Shown in pieces: positions 1 to 12,767 of a stretch of DNA of 64,000 bases. Source of the DNA: Liolophura sinensis (Eukaryota; Mollusca; Polyplacophora; Chitonida; Chitonidae); NCBI RefSeq assembly GCF_032854445.1, contig NC_088295.1, positions 88,929,836 through 88,993,835 on the forward strand, written 5' to 3'. Made by a program: the position numbers and the translations under genes. Below the pieces are notes generated by a model that worked only from the letters and a program-made list of their open reading frames with translations, was not told the DNA's origin and made no database searches. Positions within the stretch are counted from its first letter, which is position 1. Each line of letters starts with the position of its first letter.

Positions 1-467
1 ATTAGAATTATCCAGGAATATAAGCAGTGACAGAATTAGAATTATCTTGGGCTATAAGCAGTGACAGAATTAGAATTATCTTGGGATACAAGCAGTGACA
101 AGGTTAGAATTATCCAAGGATACAAGCAGTGACAGAATTAGAATTATCTTGGGATACAAGCAGTGACAAGGTTAGAATTATCCAGGGATACAAGCAGTGA
201 CAAGGTTAGAATTATCCAGGGATACAAGCAGTGACTGGGTTAGAAATATTCAGGGATACAAGCTACATGTATAACAGGGTTAGAATTATCCAGGGATATA
301 AGCAGTGAGAGAATCAGAATTATCTTGGGATATAAGCAGTGATAGAATTAGAATTATCCAGGGATATATGCAGTGACAAAGTTAGAATTATCCAGGGATA
401 CAAGCAGTGAGAGGGTTAGATATATCCACGGATACAAGCAGTGACTGGGATAGAATTATCCAAGCTT
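1..467. repeat. 34-bp minisatellite, about 13 copies
   Basis: Head-to-tail copies of a 34-bp unit built around TTAGAATTATCCAGGGATAC followed by AAGCAGTGACA. Unit starts fall at 1, 35 and 69, which fixes the period. Copies differ at a few positions (TCCAGGG versus TCTTGGG; one copy carries TACATGTATAAC instead of the usual end). The array is cut by the left window edge, so its full size is unknown. No coding potential is apparent. Confidence 0.9.
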
Positions 468-618
468 TAATAACTGCCTGTTCCACTTGTGGGTTCAGTT
501 GTCTTTTAGGTCCTGGACACCAGCTGTTTATCAGTCCACACAATGCATACACATATTTACACCTGTTTAAATCTATACATTTATCATGTACATGTATACA
601 TTTTTTATCCATACATAC

Positions 619-882
619 AGTGGCGACTGGGATGGTTAGCGCATTATAATGCAGCGCAATGATCCAGGAGCCTCTAACCAATGCGGTCGGTGTGAGGTCC
701 AATCCAGCTCATGCTGGTTTCCTCTCTAGTTATACGTGGGAAGATCTGGCAGCAACCTGTAGACGGTCGTGGCTTTCCCCCGTGCCCTGCCCGGTTTGCT
801 CCTCATATAATGCTGGGTACCGTCAAATAAAGTGAAATCTTCTTGAGTACGGCGTAAAACACCAAAAAATAAATAAATAAAT
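619..882 (+). mobile_element. tRNA-derived SINE, family A, old copy
   Basis: A diverged copy of the most common SINE in the window. The head keeps the tRNA-like stretch (GGTTAGCGC, then a degraded B box GGTCCAATCC). The body contains CAGCTCATGCTGG and CCGGTTT, and the tail is TTGAGTACGGCGTAAAA followed by AAATAAATAAAT. It sits between the 34-bp and 59-bp arrays. Confidence 0.85.
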
Positions 883-1106
883 ACAGAGGTGTGTATGCAT
901 CCAGCCATGTCACAAACTGTCTATCCATCTACATATGTACACATTATACACACACCTGCTTACATGTAGATTCCCAACAAATGTGATTTTTCAACTGCTT
1001 AATAGTTACTGTGACATTTAGCACAAAACAAGTTCCACCTTCATTATCATCCAGATGCATCCCACCTGGGTACAGATGTTACATTTATCACTATCATACA
1101 TGTATA

Positions 1107-4100
1107 GACATGAGAGAAGAGCTCGGAAAGTAGAGATCAAGAGTCACAAAATGAGAGGACTGAGAAATGGCTGTGAGAAGAGCTTGGAGATAGGGGATCC
1201 ACAGTAAGAATGAGAGAACTGAGAAATGACTGTGAGAAGAGCTTGGGGAGAGGGGATCTAGAGTTACAATGAGAGGACCGAGAAATGACTGTGAGAAGAG
1301 CCTAAATTGAGGTGGTCAGTAGCAAGAACAAGAGGACTGTGAGAAGAGTCTGGAGACAGGGGACCCAGAGAAAGAATGACAGGACTGACAGATGACTGTG
1401 AGAAGAGCTTGGAAAGAGGTGGTCTAGAGTAACAATGAGAGGACTGACAGATGACTGTAAGAAGAGCTTAGAGAGAGTGGAACCAGAGTAAGAATGACAG
1501 GGCTGACAGATGACTGTGAGAAGAGCTAGGAAAGAGGTGGTCTAGAGTAACAATGAGAGGACTGAAAGATGACTGTAAGAAGAGCTTAGAGAGAGTGGAA
1601 CCAGAGTAAGAATGACAGGACTGATAGATGACTGTGAGAAGAACTAGGAAAGAGGTGGTCTAGAGTAACAATGAGAGGACTGACAGATGACTGTAAGAAG
1701 AGCTTAGAGAGAGTGGAACCAGAGTAAGAATGACAGGACTGATAGATGACTGTGAGAAGAGCTAGGAAAGAGGTGGTCTAGAGTAACAATGAGAGGACTG
1801 ACAGATGACTGTAAGAAGAGCTTAGAGAGAGTGGAACCAGAGTAAGAATGACAGGACTGATAGATGACTATGAGAAGAGCTTGGAAAGAGGTGGTCTAGA
1901 GTAACAATGAGAGGACTGACAGATGACTGTGAGAAGAACTTGGAGAGAGTGGAACCAGAGTAAGGATGACAGGACTGACAGATGACTGTGAGAAGAGCTT
2001 GGAAAGAGGTGGTCTAGAGTAACAATGAGAGGACTGACAGATGACTGTAAGAAGAGCTTAGAGAGAGTGGAACCAGAGTAAGAATGACAGGGCTGACAGA
2101 TGACTGTGAGAAGAGCTTGGAAAGAGGTGGTCTAGAGTAACAATGAGAGGACTGACAGATGACTGTGAGAAGAGCTTGGAGAGAGTGGAACCAGAGTAAG
2201 AATGACAGGACTGATAGATGACTGTGAGAAGAACTTGGAAAGAGGTGGTCTAGAGTAACAATGAGAGGACTGACAGATGACTGTAAGAAGAGCTTAGAGA
2301 GAGTGGAACCAGAGTAAGAAGGACAGGACTGATAGATGACTGTGAGAAGAGCTAGGAAAGAGGTGGTCTAGAGTAACAATGAGAGGACTGACAGATGACT
2401 GTAAGAAGAGCTTAGAGAGAGTGGAACCAGAGTAAGAATGACAGGGCTGACAGATGACTGTGAGAAGAACTTGGAAAGAGGTAGTCTAGAGTAACAATGA
2501 GAGGACTGACAGATGACTGTGAGAAGAGCTTAGAGAGAGTGGATCCTGAGTAAAAATGACGGGGCTGACACATGACTGTGACAAGAGGTTGGAGAGAGGG
2601 AATCCAGAGTAAGGATGAGAGGACTGAAAACGATGGTAATGAGAAGGGATCCACAGTAAAAATGACAGAATGAGAGAACTGAGAAATGACTGTGAGAAGA
2701 ACCTGGAGAGAAGGGATCCAGAGTAAATAAGAGGTCTGAGAAATAACCGAGAGAAGTTTGGAGGGAGGGGATAAAGGCTAATACAAGACTGGCATATGAC
2801 TGTGAGAATAGCCTGGAGAGAAGGGGCCCAGAGGCCTGACATGTGACTGTGAGATGAGATCCAGAGTAAGAATGAGAAAACTGAGAAATGACTGTGAGAA
2901 GACCTTGGAGACAGTGGATCCAGAGTAAGAAAGAGAGGGCTGACATATGACAGCGAGAAGAGCTTGGAGAGAGTGAATCCTGAGTAAGAATGAGAGGGCT
3001 GACAAACATGTATGACAGTGAGAAGAGCTTGGAGTCAAAATGAGAGGTATGGCTGAGAGAAGAGCTTGGAGAGAGTGGATCCATAGTAAGAATGACAGGG
3101 CTGATAGATGACTATGAGAAGAGCTAGGAAAGAGGTGGTCTAGAGTAACAATGAGAGGACTGACAGATGACTGTGAGAAGAGCTTAGAGAGAGTGGAACC
3201 AGAGTAAGAATGACAGGGCTGATAGATGACTATGAGAAGAGCTTGGAAAGAGGTGGTCTAGAGTAACAATGAGGGGACTGACAGATGACTGTGAGAAGAG
3301 CTTAGAGAGAGTGGAACCAGAGTAAGAATGACAGGGCTGATAGATGACTATGAGAAGAGCTTGGAAAGAGGTGGTCTAGAGTAACAATGAGAGGACTGAC
3401 AGATGACTGTGAGAAGAGCTTAGAGAGAGTGGAACCAGAGTAAGAATGACAGGGCTGACAGATGACTGTGAGAAGAGCTTGGAAAGAGGTGGTCTAGAGT
3501 AACAATGAGAGGACTGACAGATGACTGTGAGAAGAGCTTAGAGAGAGTGGAACCAGAGTAAGAATGACAGGGCTGACAGATGACTGTGAGAAGAGCTAGG
3601 AAAGAGGTGGTCTAGAGTAACAATGAGAGGACTGACAGATGACTGTAAGAAGAGCTTAGAGAGAGTGGAACCAGAGTAAGAATGACAGGACTGACAGATG
3701 ACTGTGAGAAGAGCTTGGAAAGAGGTGGTCTAGAGTAACAATGAGAGGACTGACAGATGACTGTGAGAAGAGCTTAGAGAGAGTGGAACCAGAGTAAGAA
3801 TGACAGGGCTGACAGATGACTGTGAGAAGAGCTTGGAAAGAGGTGGTCTAGAGTAACAATGAGAGGACTGACAGATGACTGTGAGAAGAGCTTAGAGAGA
3901 GTGGAACCAGAGTAAGAATGACAAAGCTGACATATGACATTGAGAAGAGCTTGGAGTTAAAAAGAGAGGAATGGCTGGGAGAAGAGCTTGGAGAAAGTGG
4001 ATCCAGAGTAAGAATGACTGGGCTGACAAACATGTACGACAGTGAGAAGAGCTTGGAGTCAAAATGAGAGGAATGGCTGGGAGAAGAGCTTGAAGAGAGG

Positions 4101-7100
4101 GGATCCAGAGTAAGATTGAGAGGGCTGAGAAATGACAGTGAGAAGAGCCTGTAGAGAGGGGATCCAGAGTAAGAATGACAGGACTGAGGAATGGCTGGGA
4201 GAAGACACTGTGGAGAGGGGATCCATACTAAGAATGACAAAACTGAGGAATGGCTGGAGGAAGAGCCTGTAGAGAGGGGATCCAGAGTAAGAATGACAGG
4301 GCTGAGGAATGACTGGAAGAAGGCACTGTAGAGAGGAAGTCCATACTAAGAATGACAGGACTGAGGAATGGCTGGAGGAAGAGCCTGTAGAATAGGGATC
4401 CAGAGTAAGAATGACAGGACTGAAGAATGACTGGAGGAAGAGCCTGTAGAATAGGGATCCAGAGTAAGAATGACAGGACTGAGGAATGGCTGGAAGAAGA
4501 CACTGTAGAGAGGAAGTCCATACTAAGAATGACATGACTGAGGAATGACTGGCGGAAGAGCCTGTAGAATAGGGATCCAGAGTAAGAATGACAGGACTGA
4601 GGAATGGCTAGAAGAAGACACTGTAGAGAGGAAGTCCATACTAAGAATGACAAAACTGAGGAATGGCTGGAGGAAGAGCCTGAAGACAGGGGATCCAGAG
4701 TAAGAATGACAGGACTGAGGAATGGCTGGAAGAAGACACTGTAGAGAGGAAGTCCATACTAAGAATGACAAGACTGAGGAATGACTGGAGGAAGAGCCTG
4801 AAGAATAGGGATCCAGAGTAAGAATGACAGGACTGAGGAATGACTGGAGGAAGAGCCTGAAGAATAGGGATCCAGAGTAAGAATGACAGGACTGAGGAAT
4901 GACAGTGAGAAGAGCCTGTAGAGAGGGGATCCAGACTAAGGATGACAGGACTGAGGAATGGCTGGAGGAAGAGCCTGTAGAGAGGGGATCCAGAGTAAGA
5001 ATGACATGACTGAGGAATGACTGGCGGAAGAGCCTGTAGAGAGGGGATCTAGAGTAAGAATGACAGGACTGAGGAATGACTGGCGGAAGAGCCTGTAGAG
5101 AGGGGATCCAGACTGAGGAATGACTGGAAAAAGAGCCTGTAGAGAGGGGAACCAGAGTAAGAATGACAGGACTGAGGAATGACTGGAAGAAGAGCCTGTA
5201 GAGAGGGGATCCAGAGTAAGAATGACAGGACTGAGGAATGGCTGGAAGAAGACACTGTAGAGAGGGGATCCAGAGTAAGAATGACATGACTGAGGAATGA
5301 CTGGAAGAAGAGCCTGTAGAGAGGGGATCCAGAGTAAGAATGACAGGATTGAGGAATGACTGGAAGAAGAGCCTGTAGAATAGGGATCCAGAGTAAGAAT
5401 GACAGGACTGAGGAATGGCTGGAAGAAGAGCCTGTAGAGAGGGGATCCAGAGTAAGAATGACAGGGCTGAGGAATGGCTGGAACAAGAGCCTGTAGAGAG
5501 GGGATCCAGACTAAGAATGACAGGACTGAGGAATGACTGGAAGAAGAGCCTGTAGAGAGGGGATCCAGACTAAGGATGACAGGACTGAGGAATGGCTGGA
5601 GGAAGAGCCTGTAGAGAGGGGATCCAGAGTAAGAATGACAGGACTGAGGAGTGGCTGGAGGAAGAGCCTGTAGAGAGGGGAACCAGAGTAAGAATGACAG
5701 GACTGAGGAATGACTGGAAGAAGAGCCTGTAGAGAGGGGATCCAGAGTAAGAATGACAGGACTGAGGAATGGCTGGAGGAAGAGCCTGTAGAGAGGGGAT
5801 CCAGAGTAAGAATGACAGGACTGAGGAATAGCTGGAGGAAGAGCCTGTAGAGAGGGGATCCAGACTAAGAATGACATGACTGAGGAATGACTGGCGGAAG
5901 AGCCTATAGAGAGGGGATCCAGAGTAAGAATGACAGGACTGAGGAATGGCTGGAGGAAGAGCCTGTAGAGAGGGGATCCAGACTAAGAATGACATGACTG
6001 AGGAATGACTGGAAGAAGAGCCTGTAGAGAGGGGATCCAGAGTAAGAATGACAGGACTGAGGAATGGCTGGAAGAAGACACTGCAGAGACGGGATCCAGA
6101 CTAAGAATGACAGGATTGAGGAATGACTGGAAGAAGACAATGTAGAGAGGGGATCCAGACTAAGAATGACAGGACTGAGGAATGACTGGCGGAAGAGCCT
6201 GTAGAGAGGGGATCCAGACTAAGAATGACATGACTGAGGAATGACTGGAAGAAGAGCCTGTAGAGAGGGGATCCAGACTAAGAATGACAGGACTGAGGAA
6301 TGACTGGAAGAAGAGCCTGTAGAGAGGGGATCCAGAGTAAGAATGACAGGACTGAGGAATGGCTGGAGAAGACACTGTGGAGAGGGGATCCAGAGTAAGA
6401 ATGACAGGACTGAGGAATGGCTGGAGGAAGAGCCTGTAGAGAGGGGGTCCAGACTAAGAATGACATGACTGAGGAATGACTGGCGGAAGAGCCTGTAGAG
6501 AGGGGATCCAGACTAAGAATGACATGACTGAGGAATGGCTGGAGGAAGAGCCTGTAGAGAGGGGATCCAGAGTAAGAATGACAGGACTGAGGAATGGCTG
6601 GAAGAAGACACTATAGAGAGGGGATCCAGACTAAGAATGACAGGACTGAGGAATGGCTGGAAGAAGACACTGTAGAGAGGGGATCCAGAGTAAAAATGAC
6701 AGGACTGAGGAATGGCTGGAGGAAGAGCCTGTAGAGAGGGGATCCAGACTAAGAATGACATGACTGAGGAATGACTGGAAGAAGAGCCTGTAGAGAGGGG
6801 ATCCAGAGTAAGAATGACAGGACTGAGGAATGGCTGGAGGAAGAGCCTGTAGAGAGGGGATCCAGACTAAGAATGACATGACTGAGGAATGACTGGAAGA
6901 AGAGCCTGTAGAGAGGGGATCCAGAGTAAGAATGACAGGACTGAGGAATGGCTGGAAGAAGACACTGAAGAGAGGGGATCCAGAGTAAGAATGACAGGAC
7001 TGAGGAATGGCTGGAGGAAGAGCCTGTAGAGAGGGGATCCAGAGTAAGAATGACAGGACTGAGGAATGGCTGGAAGAAGACACTGTAGAGAGGAAGTCCA

Positions 7101-7475
7101 TACTAAGAATGACAAGACTGAGGAATGGCTGGAAGACGAGCCTGTAGAGAGGGGATCCAGACTAAGAATGACATGACTGAGGAATGACTGGAAGAAGAGC
7201 CTGTAGAGAGGGGATCCAGAGTAAGAATGACAGGACTGAGGAATGGCTGGAAGAAGACACTGTAGAGAGGGGATCCAGAGTAAGAATGACAGGACTGAGG
7301 AATGGCTGGAGGAAGAGCCTGTAGAGAGGGGATCCAGACTAAGAATGACAGGACTGAGGAATGACTGGCAGAAGACACTGTAGAGAGGAGTTCCATACTA
7401 AGAATGACATGACTGAGGAATGGCTGGAAGACGAGCCTGTAGAGAAGGGATCCAGAGTAAGAAAGAGAACGCTGA
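1107..7475. repeat. 59-bp minisatellite, about 108 copies (6.4 kb)
   Basis: A long tandem array of a purine-rich unit (about 75% A+G on the plus strand). Most units contain GGGGATCCAGA and GACTGAGGAATG. From about 1380 to 3960 the array is a higher-order repeat of two alternating 59-bp types (GGTGGTCTAG type and GAGTGGAACC type), giving a 118-bp period, interrupted near 2540-3080 by diverged units. From about 4250 to 7475 it is more homogeneous, with monomers ending CCTGTAGAGAGGGGATCC or CACTGTAGAGAGG. The minus strand of the consensus has no stop in any frame. Because 59 is not a multiple of 3, three units read through all three frames and give a 59-residue Ser/Leu/Pro-rich period. I take the minus-strand open frames (up to 313 codons) as a by-product of the repeat, not as genes. 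Confidence 0.95.
1380..3960. repeat. 118-bp higher-order (dimeric) part of the 59-bp array
   Basis: Two 59-bp subunits alternate. One has AAAGAGGTGGTCTAGAGTAAC and the other GAGAGAGTGGAACCAG. Successive copies of the first subunit are 118 bp apart (near 1411 and 1529). Neighbouring dimers are almost identical, which suggests homogenisation by unequal exchange or gene conversion separate from the monomeric half. Confidence 0.8.
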
Positions 7476-9594
7476 CTTATGACTACATATGAGGAGAGCT
7501 TGGAAGGAGGACATCCAGAGTACCCTACTTCTTCTCAAGTTTGGCACACCCCTCTACTCTCTTTAGCCAATATACATGTAACTGGAGAAGGAATATTTAG
7601 TTTCCTTTTTTTTTTACATGGTTAGTTGACCTAGAGAACAACACAGTGATACATGTGTGTTTTGTTTTTTAAAAAGCTAGGAGAGAAATGTAACTCTTTG
7701 CTCTCAGCACTACAAAAATATCTGTCCGAAAAATTAGGAGAAATAGGGTAAGAAAGAGAGGACTGACATATTGTCAGAAGAGAGGCAAATTGAAGCATGA
7801 ATCACAGGATTGAAAAACAAAAGGTAACCAAGTACAACACAGCACTGATGTCTTCAAGGTCTTCTGTCATTGAGTTACAGAGCTTTTGTACTGATAGGCA
7901 CCTGCTAAGATGACTGATAATTACAGCCTCTTAGAAACATGATGCTGGCCGCCAAAAATACACACCCCCCAATCACACCCTTTCATAGAATTCCTGGTAA
8001 ACCACAGCTAGAAAAGCTAACTGAATCACAATCAATCAATACTCCTCATGCCAGAATTCAAAATCACACAGAAACTCACTTTTCCCATACCCTGAAATAC
8101 ACGCTGAACAGACTTCGCCACTGCATCTGTTCATTTTCTCACATACAATGTATGTACTAATAGTGTATACTGTATGTCCATACTGTAGTCCTGCACGCAC
8201 ATATAAGTGAACACTGTAAGAGCATGACAGATCTATACATGTGTTAACAAATTAAAACATTATCAATGATTTTCAGTTTTCTAAATAGAAAAATTGTATT
8301 ATCTATTGTTACTTGTAGAAAAACCTCTTGCACAAAACTACATTGGCTAAATTTAACTTAATTTAAAGTCTCATGAAAGGCATAATTTTATAATTATATC
8401 GGTCTACCCTGAATAATGCCCTCAAAATACACTTGAATAAACACTCTGCAAACATGCATCATGGTTGAAGAATTACAGTAACATACATACACACATATCC
8501 TAATTTTTCAACCGCCTCTGCAACCAGTATTTTGTATTATCATATTTCAGAGAAAATTTTCTGCCTTGGATAAGCTACCATATTCGCTGAACAGGCGATT
8601 TTTTTCCTGTATACCTACAAAATCATTAAAGCACACACAGACAGACTGCAAGGCTGCTCGGCAATGTATGAGTCAACAGCTTACACTGCCTTCATTTTTA
8701 AACAGCAGCTAACAACAACAGCATGTTGAAAAACTTTCTAATAACTTCTTTTTGAGAAAATTCAATTGCACACTGTAGCAAACGGACTCCAAAACTAGTA
8801 GTTAACCTAAGGCAAGGCTCTCTAGGCTTAACCAAGGTCGCCAGTCGGGCCTCGAGTTCTTCTCAATGCGTAAGCCATAACGTTGATCTGAGTGTGCTGT
8901 CGGACGTACAGCAGAAAAAGTATCTGTGACAACAAAGATGAACACTGGATGAAATACCAGTATTCAATGAAGAAAAACTGTATGATAATGACAGATTTGT
9001 TACACCAGTGTGTTAATCTGGTGTAACACTTTGTGTGTTATACATTCCCACTTGTGACAATATTGATCATCTTAATGCAATATCATGCCCTATAATGACA
9101 CAACACGCTGGTATAGCTTATAACATTCTGAGAGAACTACACTGTATGGGGTATAGAGAAATGAATTGAAATATTGCATAAGAAATCATTTAAAGAGATA
9201 CAGAATTAACGCACAATTGAGATGGGGATTTCCTGGGTTAAATTCTGCAACTTGGTCTGGCTTGAATCTTTTAGGTACCATACCTAAAATTCAGCTTAGG
9301 CAAGGCGTAATCTATCTCTTACATCAGCCAATCAAAATTGATTCTGTAACCCTTTAAGTTTCATTACCATAATAACTGTCTGTATAAATTCCACTGAAAA
9401 TAGTGTTTTAGAGGTCAAAAAGGTTGCAGATTTACAGTACCCCTCACCACATACAAGTACGGTTGCCCATACAGGTATATACAGTACATGCGTGTATACT
9501 TATACAAATTTGCACTGTCACGAATGCTCTGCTTTTTGTGTGGGACACATTGTTCCAATGTTCCAAGTTATATAATGTAAATGTACCTGATAGT
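7476..9594. other. AT-rich noncoding DNA
   Basis: No supported gene. The stretch starts with a few decayed 59-bp-like motifs (GAGAGGACTGACATA near 7760) and continues as AT-rich sequence with short open frames that lack coding character. The only structured item is a hairpin at 8998-9028. Confidence 0.6.
8998..9028. other. perfect 11-bp inverted repeat (hairpin)
   Basis: TGTTACACCAG is followed by a 9-nt loop and then CTGGTGTAACA. The stem is perfect. There is no T-run or gene end beside it, so I do not call it a terminator. It may be the end of a decayed palindromic transposon. Confidence 0.6.
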
Positions 9595-9941
9595 GAATGA
9601 AAGCTTGGGGTTTAATATCGTACTTAACAATTTTTCTGACATATGATAATGAGGAGTCATTACGTGTGTGCACATATGCTGTGTCTACTTGTTGCAGGGT
9701 GAGTCTACGATGCAAAAGTTTTGTCACCACTGAGGTATCATGCCGAAGACACAAGACATGACACCCCACCCAGGCCAAACAGTCCTGTTTCTTTCCTCTA
9801 ACCTCTCGGTGCTGAGTGCCAAGTGAGGCAGCAACAAGTGCTATTTTTAAAGTCTCTGGTATGAGCCGAACCACGTTTAATTCCGGGACTCCCAACTTTG
9901 AGAAGAATGCTCTAACCATTAGGCCATCGAAGTGGTTACCT
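9595..9941 (-). mobile_element. tRNA-derived SINE, family B
   Basis: Read on the minus strand, the 5' end is tRNA-like (GGCCTAATGGTTAGAGCATTC is an A-box type sequence). The body contains AGTGGTGACAAAAC. On the plus strand the 3' tail reads GCTTGGGGTTTAATATCGTAC then TTAACAATTTTTC, as in the better copy at 22951. The copy is moderately diverged and no clear target-site duplication was found. Confidence 0.8.
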
Positions 9942-11279
9942 GATAATGCCAAGACACCTTAAGGCATCAGCAGAGAACTAAACAAGCTCCAGTAATAGTA
10001 GCATAACACTGATAGAAATGACAGTACTATTATAAGATATCTCAAATATACATATTTAAACTCCTTGCTACCCCCTCAGACACGTAGGCCCCTCGATCAG
10101 GTTTAAAGATACCAGTATATGAAAAGAACAGACTACTCCATATGAGTAAATCTGACAGCCAAATAAATACATGTGTATAAAACAATGCAATAACCTGTAT
10201 TCAGCTTTCTGGGAAATCTGGCGAGAGCCATAGGGCTTTACAAGCCGGGGGAACATATTGTGGAAAGGCATGTTGCTTTACAGGCACACTGAATTTCTCT
10301 GTTTGATATAAGTGATTACTCAGTAGCTGTGAACTGATATGGGAATATTAACCATCCACCTTGCTTTCATGTGCCTTTTAAGTATCTGCTGAATTTTACA
10401 GCAAAAATGCCTTATTAAGCATGAATATGAACAATAATCAAGAGATTCATGCTAATATAGTGTAAAGTGATTGGCACTCCTGATTCCTTACTCATACTTG
10501 CTAAATACATGTACTTGGATTTTGTGAGATTTCAGCATGTCAAACTCCATTTACTTAAAGAGTCAGGGACTGTAAACTTCACACCAACTTGGATGTAACC
10601 ACCCTCGCAATTCATTACTTATAGGAACAGCTAGATCATTATAAAAAATGTCTGTTGGCGTTAACCCAACCAATCTTCAAAAAATGGGCCATACGCTAGT
10701 TTTTGTTCTCCTTCTGATGGACTTTCCTTAAATGTGAATTTCTTTAAAATTCTTTAATTACAGGGTATAAACAAATTTCACTACCGGCTGACACTATTTA
10801 TTCTGACAGGGTTGTGTTAAGCCCAACAAAGAAATTTTCAAGGATGACTGTAAACATGTAGGTACATGTATACTGTAATTGTGAGAAAACACTCAGGGGT
10901 ACATATCATGGCACAACAACATTCACACTCAGAGTGGGAAAGACACAGCTACAGGCTATAATGATACAAGAATTCAGGCAACCAACACAATCACTTGGAT
11001 TGAAAATTACTGAAGATACATTCATTGAAACATGTTAATTTCATCTGTAAATATTCTGTCTCAAGTTGTCTACTGAATGAATAAAAAAAAAACAATCTGA
11101 ATGTACATGTTGTACCCGTCAAGTGGAATTAACCTCATATGTGAAACAAACAATTTTTTATGGATGGACTAAATGTCAAATTACATGAATAGGTGAGAAT
11201 TTATGTTTCTATAACAGTTATTATGATTTTGCGCTGTCCATGCATGTACGTGACTCAATTTAACAAGGATAAGGAAGAG
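9942..11279. other. noncoding DNA
   Basis: AT-rich sequence without a supported gene. A short minus-strand open frame (10068-10271) starts with a plausible peptide (PRLVKPYGSRQISQKAEY) followed by a GT dinucleotide. It could be a lone exon, but nothing joins to it. Confidence 0.4.
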
Positions 11280-11729
11280 TTAATGACAACCATATGTACA
11301 GACCACGAGAGGTTTAACATCCTGCTCCTCCTGCCAGCCCGTGGAAGTCCTGTGGTTACAGTAATATAGAGGGTGGCTATAGGTGGGCAGGCAGCGGCCC
11401 CCTGTCCCGTCCAAAGAGTGACTACGATATAAGTGAGGGGTCGACCCAAGACCCCTTGGGAATGATTGGGCATCCTGATTGGTTGGGCTGCCTCTGTGGG
11501 TACAAGGTGACAGCAACACACCATTGTAGGATTGAGCTGATGCCATGGCAGATGTACATGTATTTCCAAGGGAAAAAATCCTTGGACAAGTCAGTGAGAC
11601 ACCAGGAAATGGTGCTGGAGCAGAGCAGTAATTGTCTGACTGCGGAGATCTGGGAACTGGCTGTGAGGGCTGAGCAGGCCGCCTGAGAGCGTTAGAGCAG
11701 CATACACTCTGCTTACACACTTTCTTCTT
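11280..11729 (-). CDS. possible 3'-terminal exon, unknown protein
   Basis: An open minus-strand stretch of about 149 codons, clearly richer in GC than its surroundings, ends in TAA at 11280-11282. It is preceded by an acceptor-like TTTATTTGCAG at its upstream edge, so it could be a last coding exon. The conceptual peptide is rich in Ser, Pro, Cys and Thr, with stretches such as RSHSLDGTGG and STGWQEEQDV. I recognise no domain. Another frame on the same strand is also open for 104 codons, which weakens the case. No partner exon was identified within several kb on this strand. Confidence 0.25.
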   Translation of the reverse strand, partial: KKKVCKQSVCCSNALRRPAQPSQPVPRSPQSDNYCSAPAPFPGVSLTCPRIFSLGNTCTSAMASAQSYNGVLLSPCTHRGSPTNQDAQSFPRGLGSTPHLYRSHSLDGTGGRCLPTYSHPLYYCNHRTSTGWQEEQDVKPLVVCTYGCH

Positions 11730-12591
11730 CTGCAAATAAACACTGATGAGCTGTATCAGTAATTAACACTTTGTATATACACGTCCTGTTGAAACAACAC
11801 AATCACACCAGAGGCAAAACCCAGTCTTATTTCCTGTGCATAAGTGTGTAACATCATCATGATACAGATGTAACATTCCCCTCCCACTGTCCTCATGTAC
11901 GTGGGCACAGATGGATCACTTGTAACCAGTATACAACACAACAGGTCTACAGGCAAAGCCTGGTGGAAAGCGTCACAAGGCATACAAATGTGTGACAGAC
12001 AAGCAACACCTTATTTGTTACCCACACATATGTATAGGTACTGCACAACCTTCAGGAACTAAAGGCCACATCTCTTCCACCACTAATAGTTTCCTTGTAT
12101 TCCTGGAAACTCTTTTCAGGTCACACATGAGAACAGGACAAACCATTGTAACAAAAGCTCACACCCACAGGCTGTCATCATTCTGACAAGGATGTTGCAC
12201 GCTTTGCTGTCAGCCTGTAATGCCATATACACTGTATACCTTAATATCGATCGTCCTCGGAAACACTACCATAGATCTGATAACAGCACACCTGAGAGGC
12301 TCGAGTTCAAAGGTATAATTTTCCAACACCTGGCATACATGTAAATGTAACATTAATGTACAGCACTGTATCAGTAACATCCGATATCCTCAGGCTCCCA
12401 TGCTGTCCCTGGGACCACTGACAGAATGCTATCGCCTTTCTGCAGGTTTAACCCCTACCTTCAATTAAGCACATTATGTCATACACACGTCTGTCTGCTT
12501 CTTAGATTTAGCCCAGAGCATGTATTGTCAGATGTAAATGTAAGTAATGTTTTAAAGGGTGCATGAATATGTATCTTAAAAACGTCATGGG
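11730..12591. other. noncoding DNA
   Basis: No gene, array or recognisable element seen. Short open frames on both strands are without coding character. Confidence 0.5.
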
Positions 12592-12767
12592 TTTAATTTA
12601 TTTATTTATTTGACTGGTGTTTTACACTGTGCTCAAGAATATTTCGCTTATACGACGGCAGCCAGCATTATGGTGGGAGGAAACCGGGCAAAGCTCGGAG
12701 GGAAACCCATGGGCATCTGCAGGTTGCTGGCAGACCTTCCCACAAAACAGCTGGAGAGGAGATTTTG
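12592..12767 (-). mobile_element. SINE family A, 5'-truncated
   Basis: The plus strand shows the reversed tail (TTTATTTATTTATTTGACTGG, then GTTTTACACTGTGCTC) followed by the body motif GCATTATGGTGGGAGGAAAC. It ends around GCTGGAGAGG without the tRNA head, so it is a 5'-truncated minus-strand insertion. Confidence 0.9.

Noticed and set aside
3848-7396. Long minus-strand open frames (up to 313 codons) rich in Ser, Leu and Pro
   Set aside because: They are translations of the 59-bp array, open in every minus frame, with no start context, signal or flanking exons.
1-7475. CRISPR-like direct repeats
   Set aside because: Units follow one another without unique spacers and the DNA is animal, so these are minisatellites.
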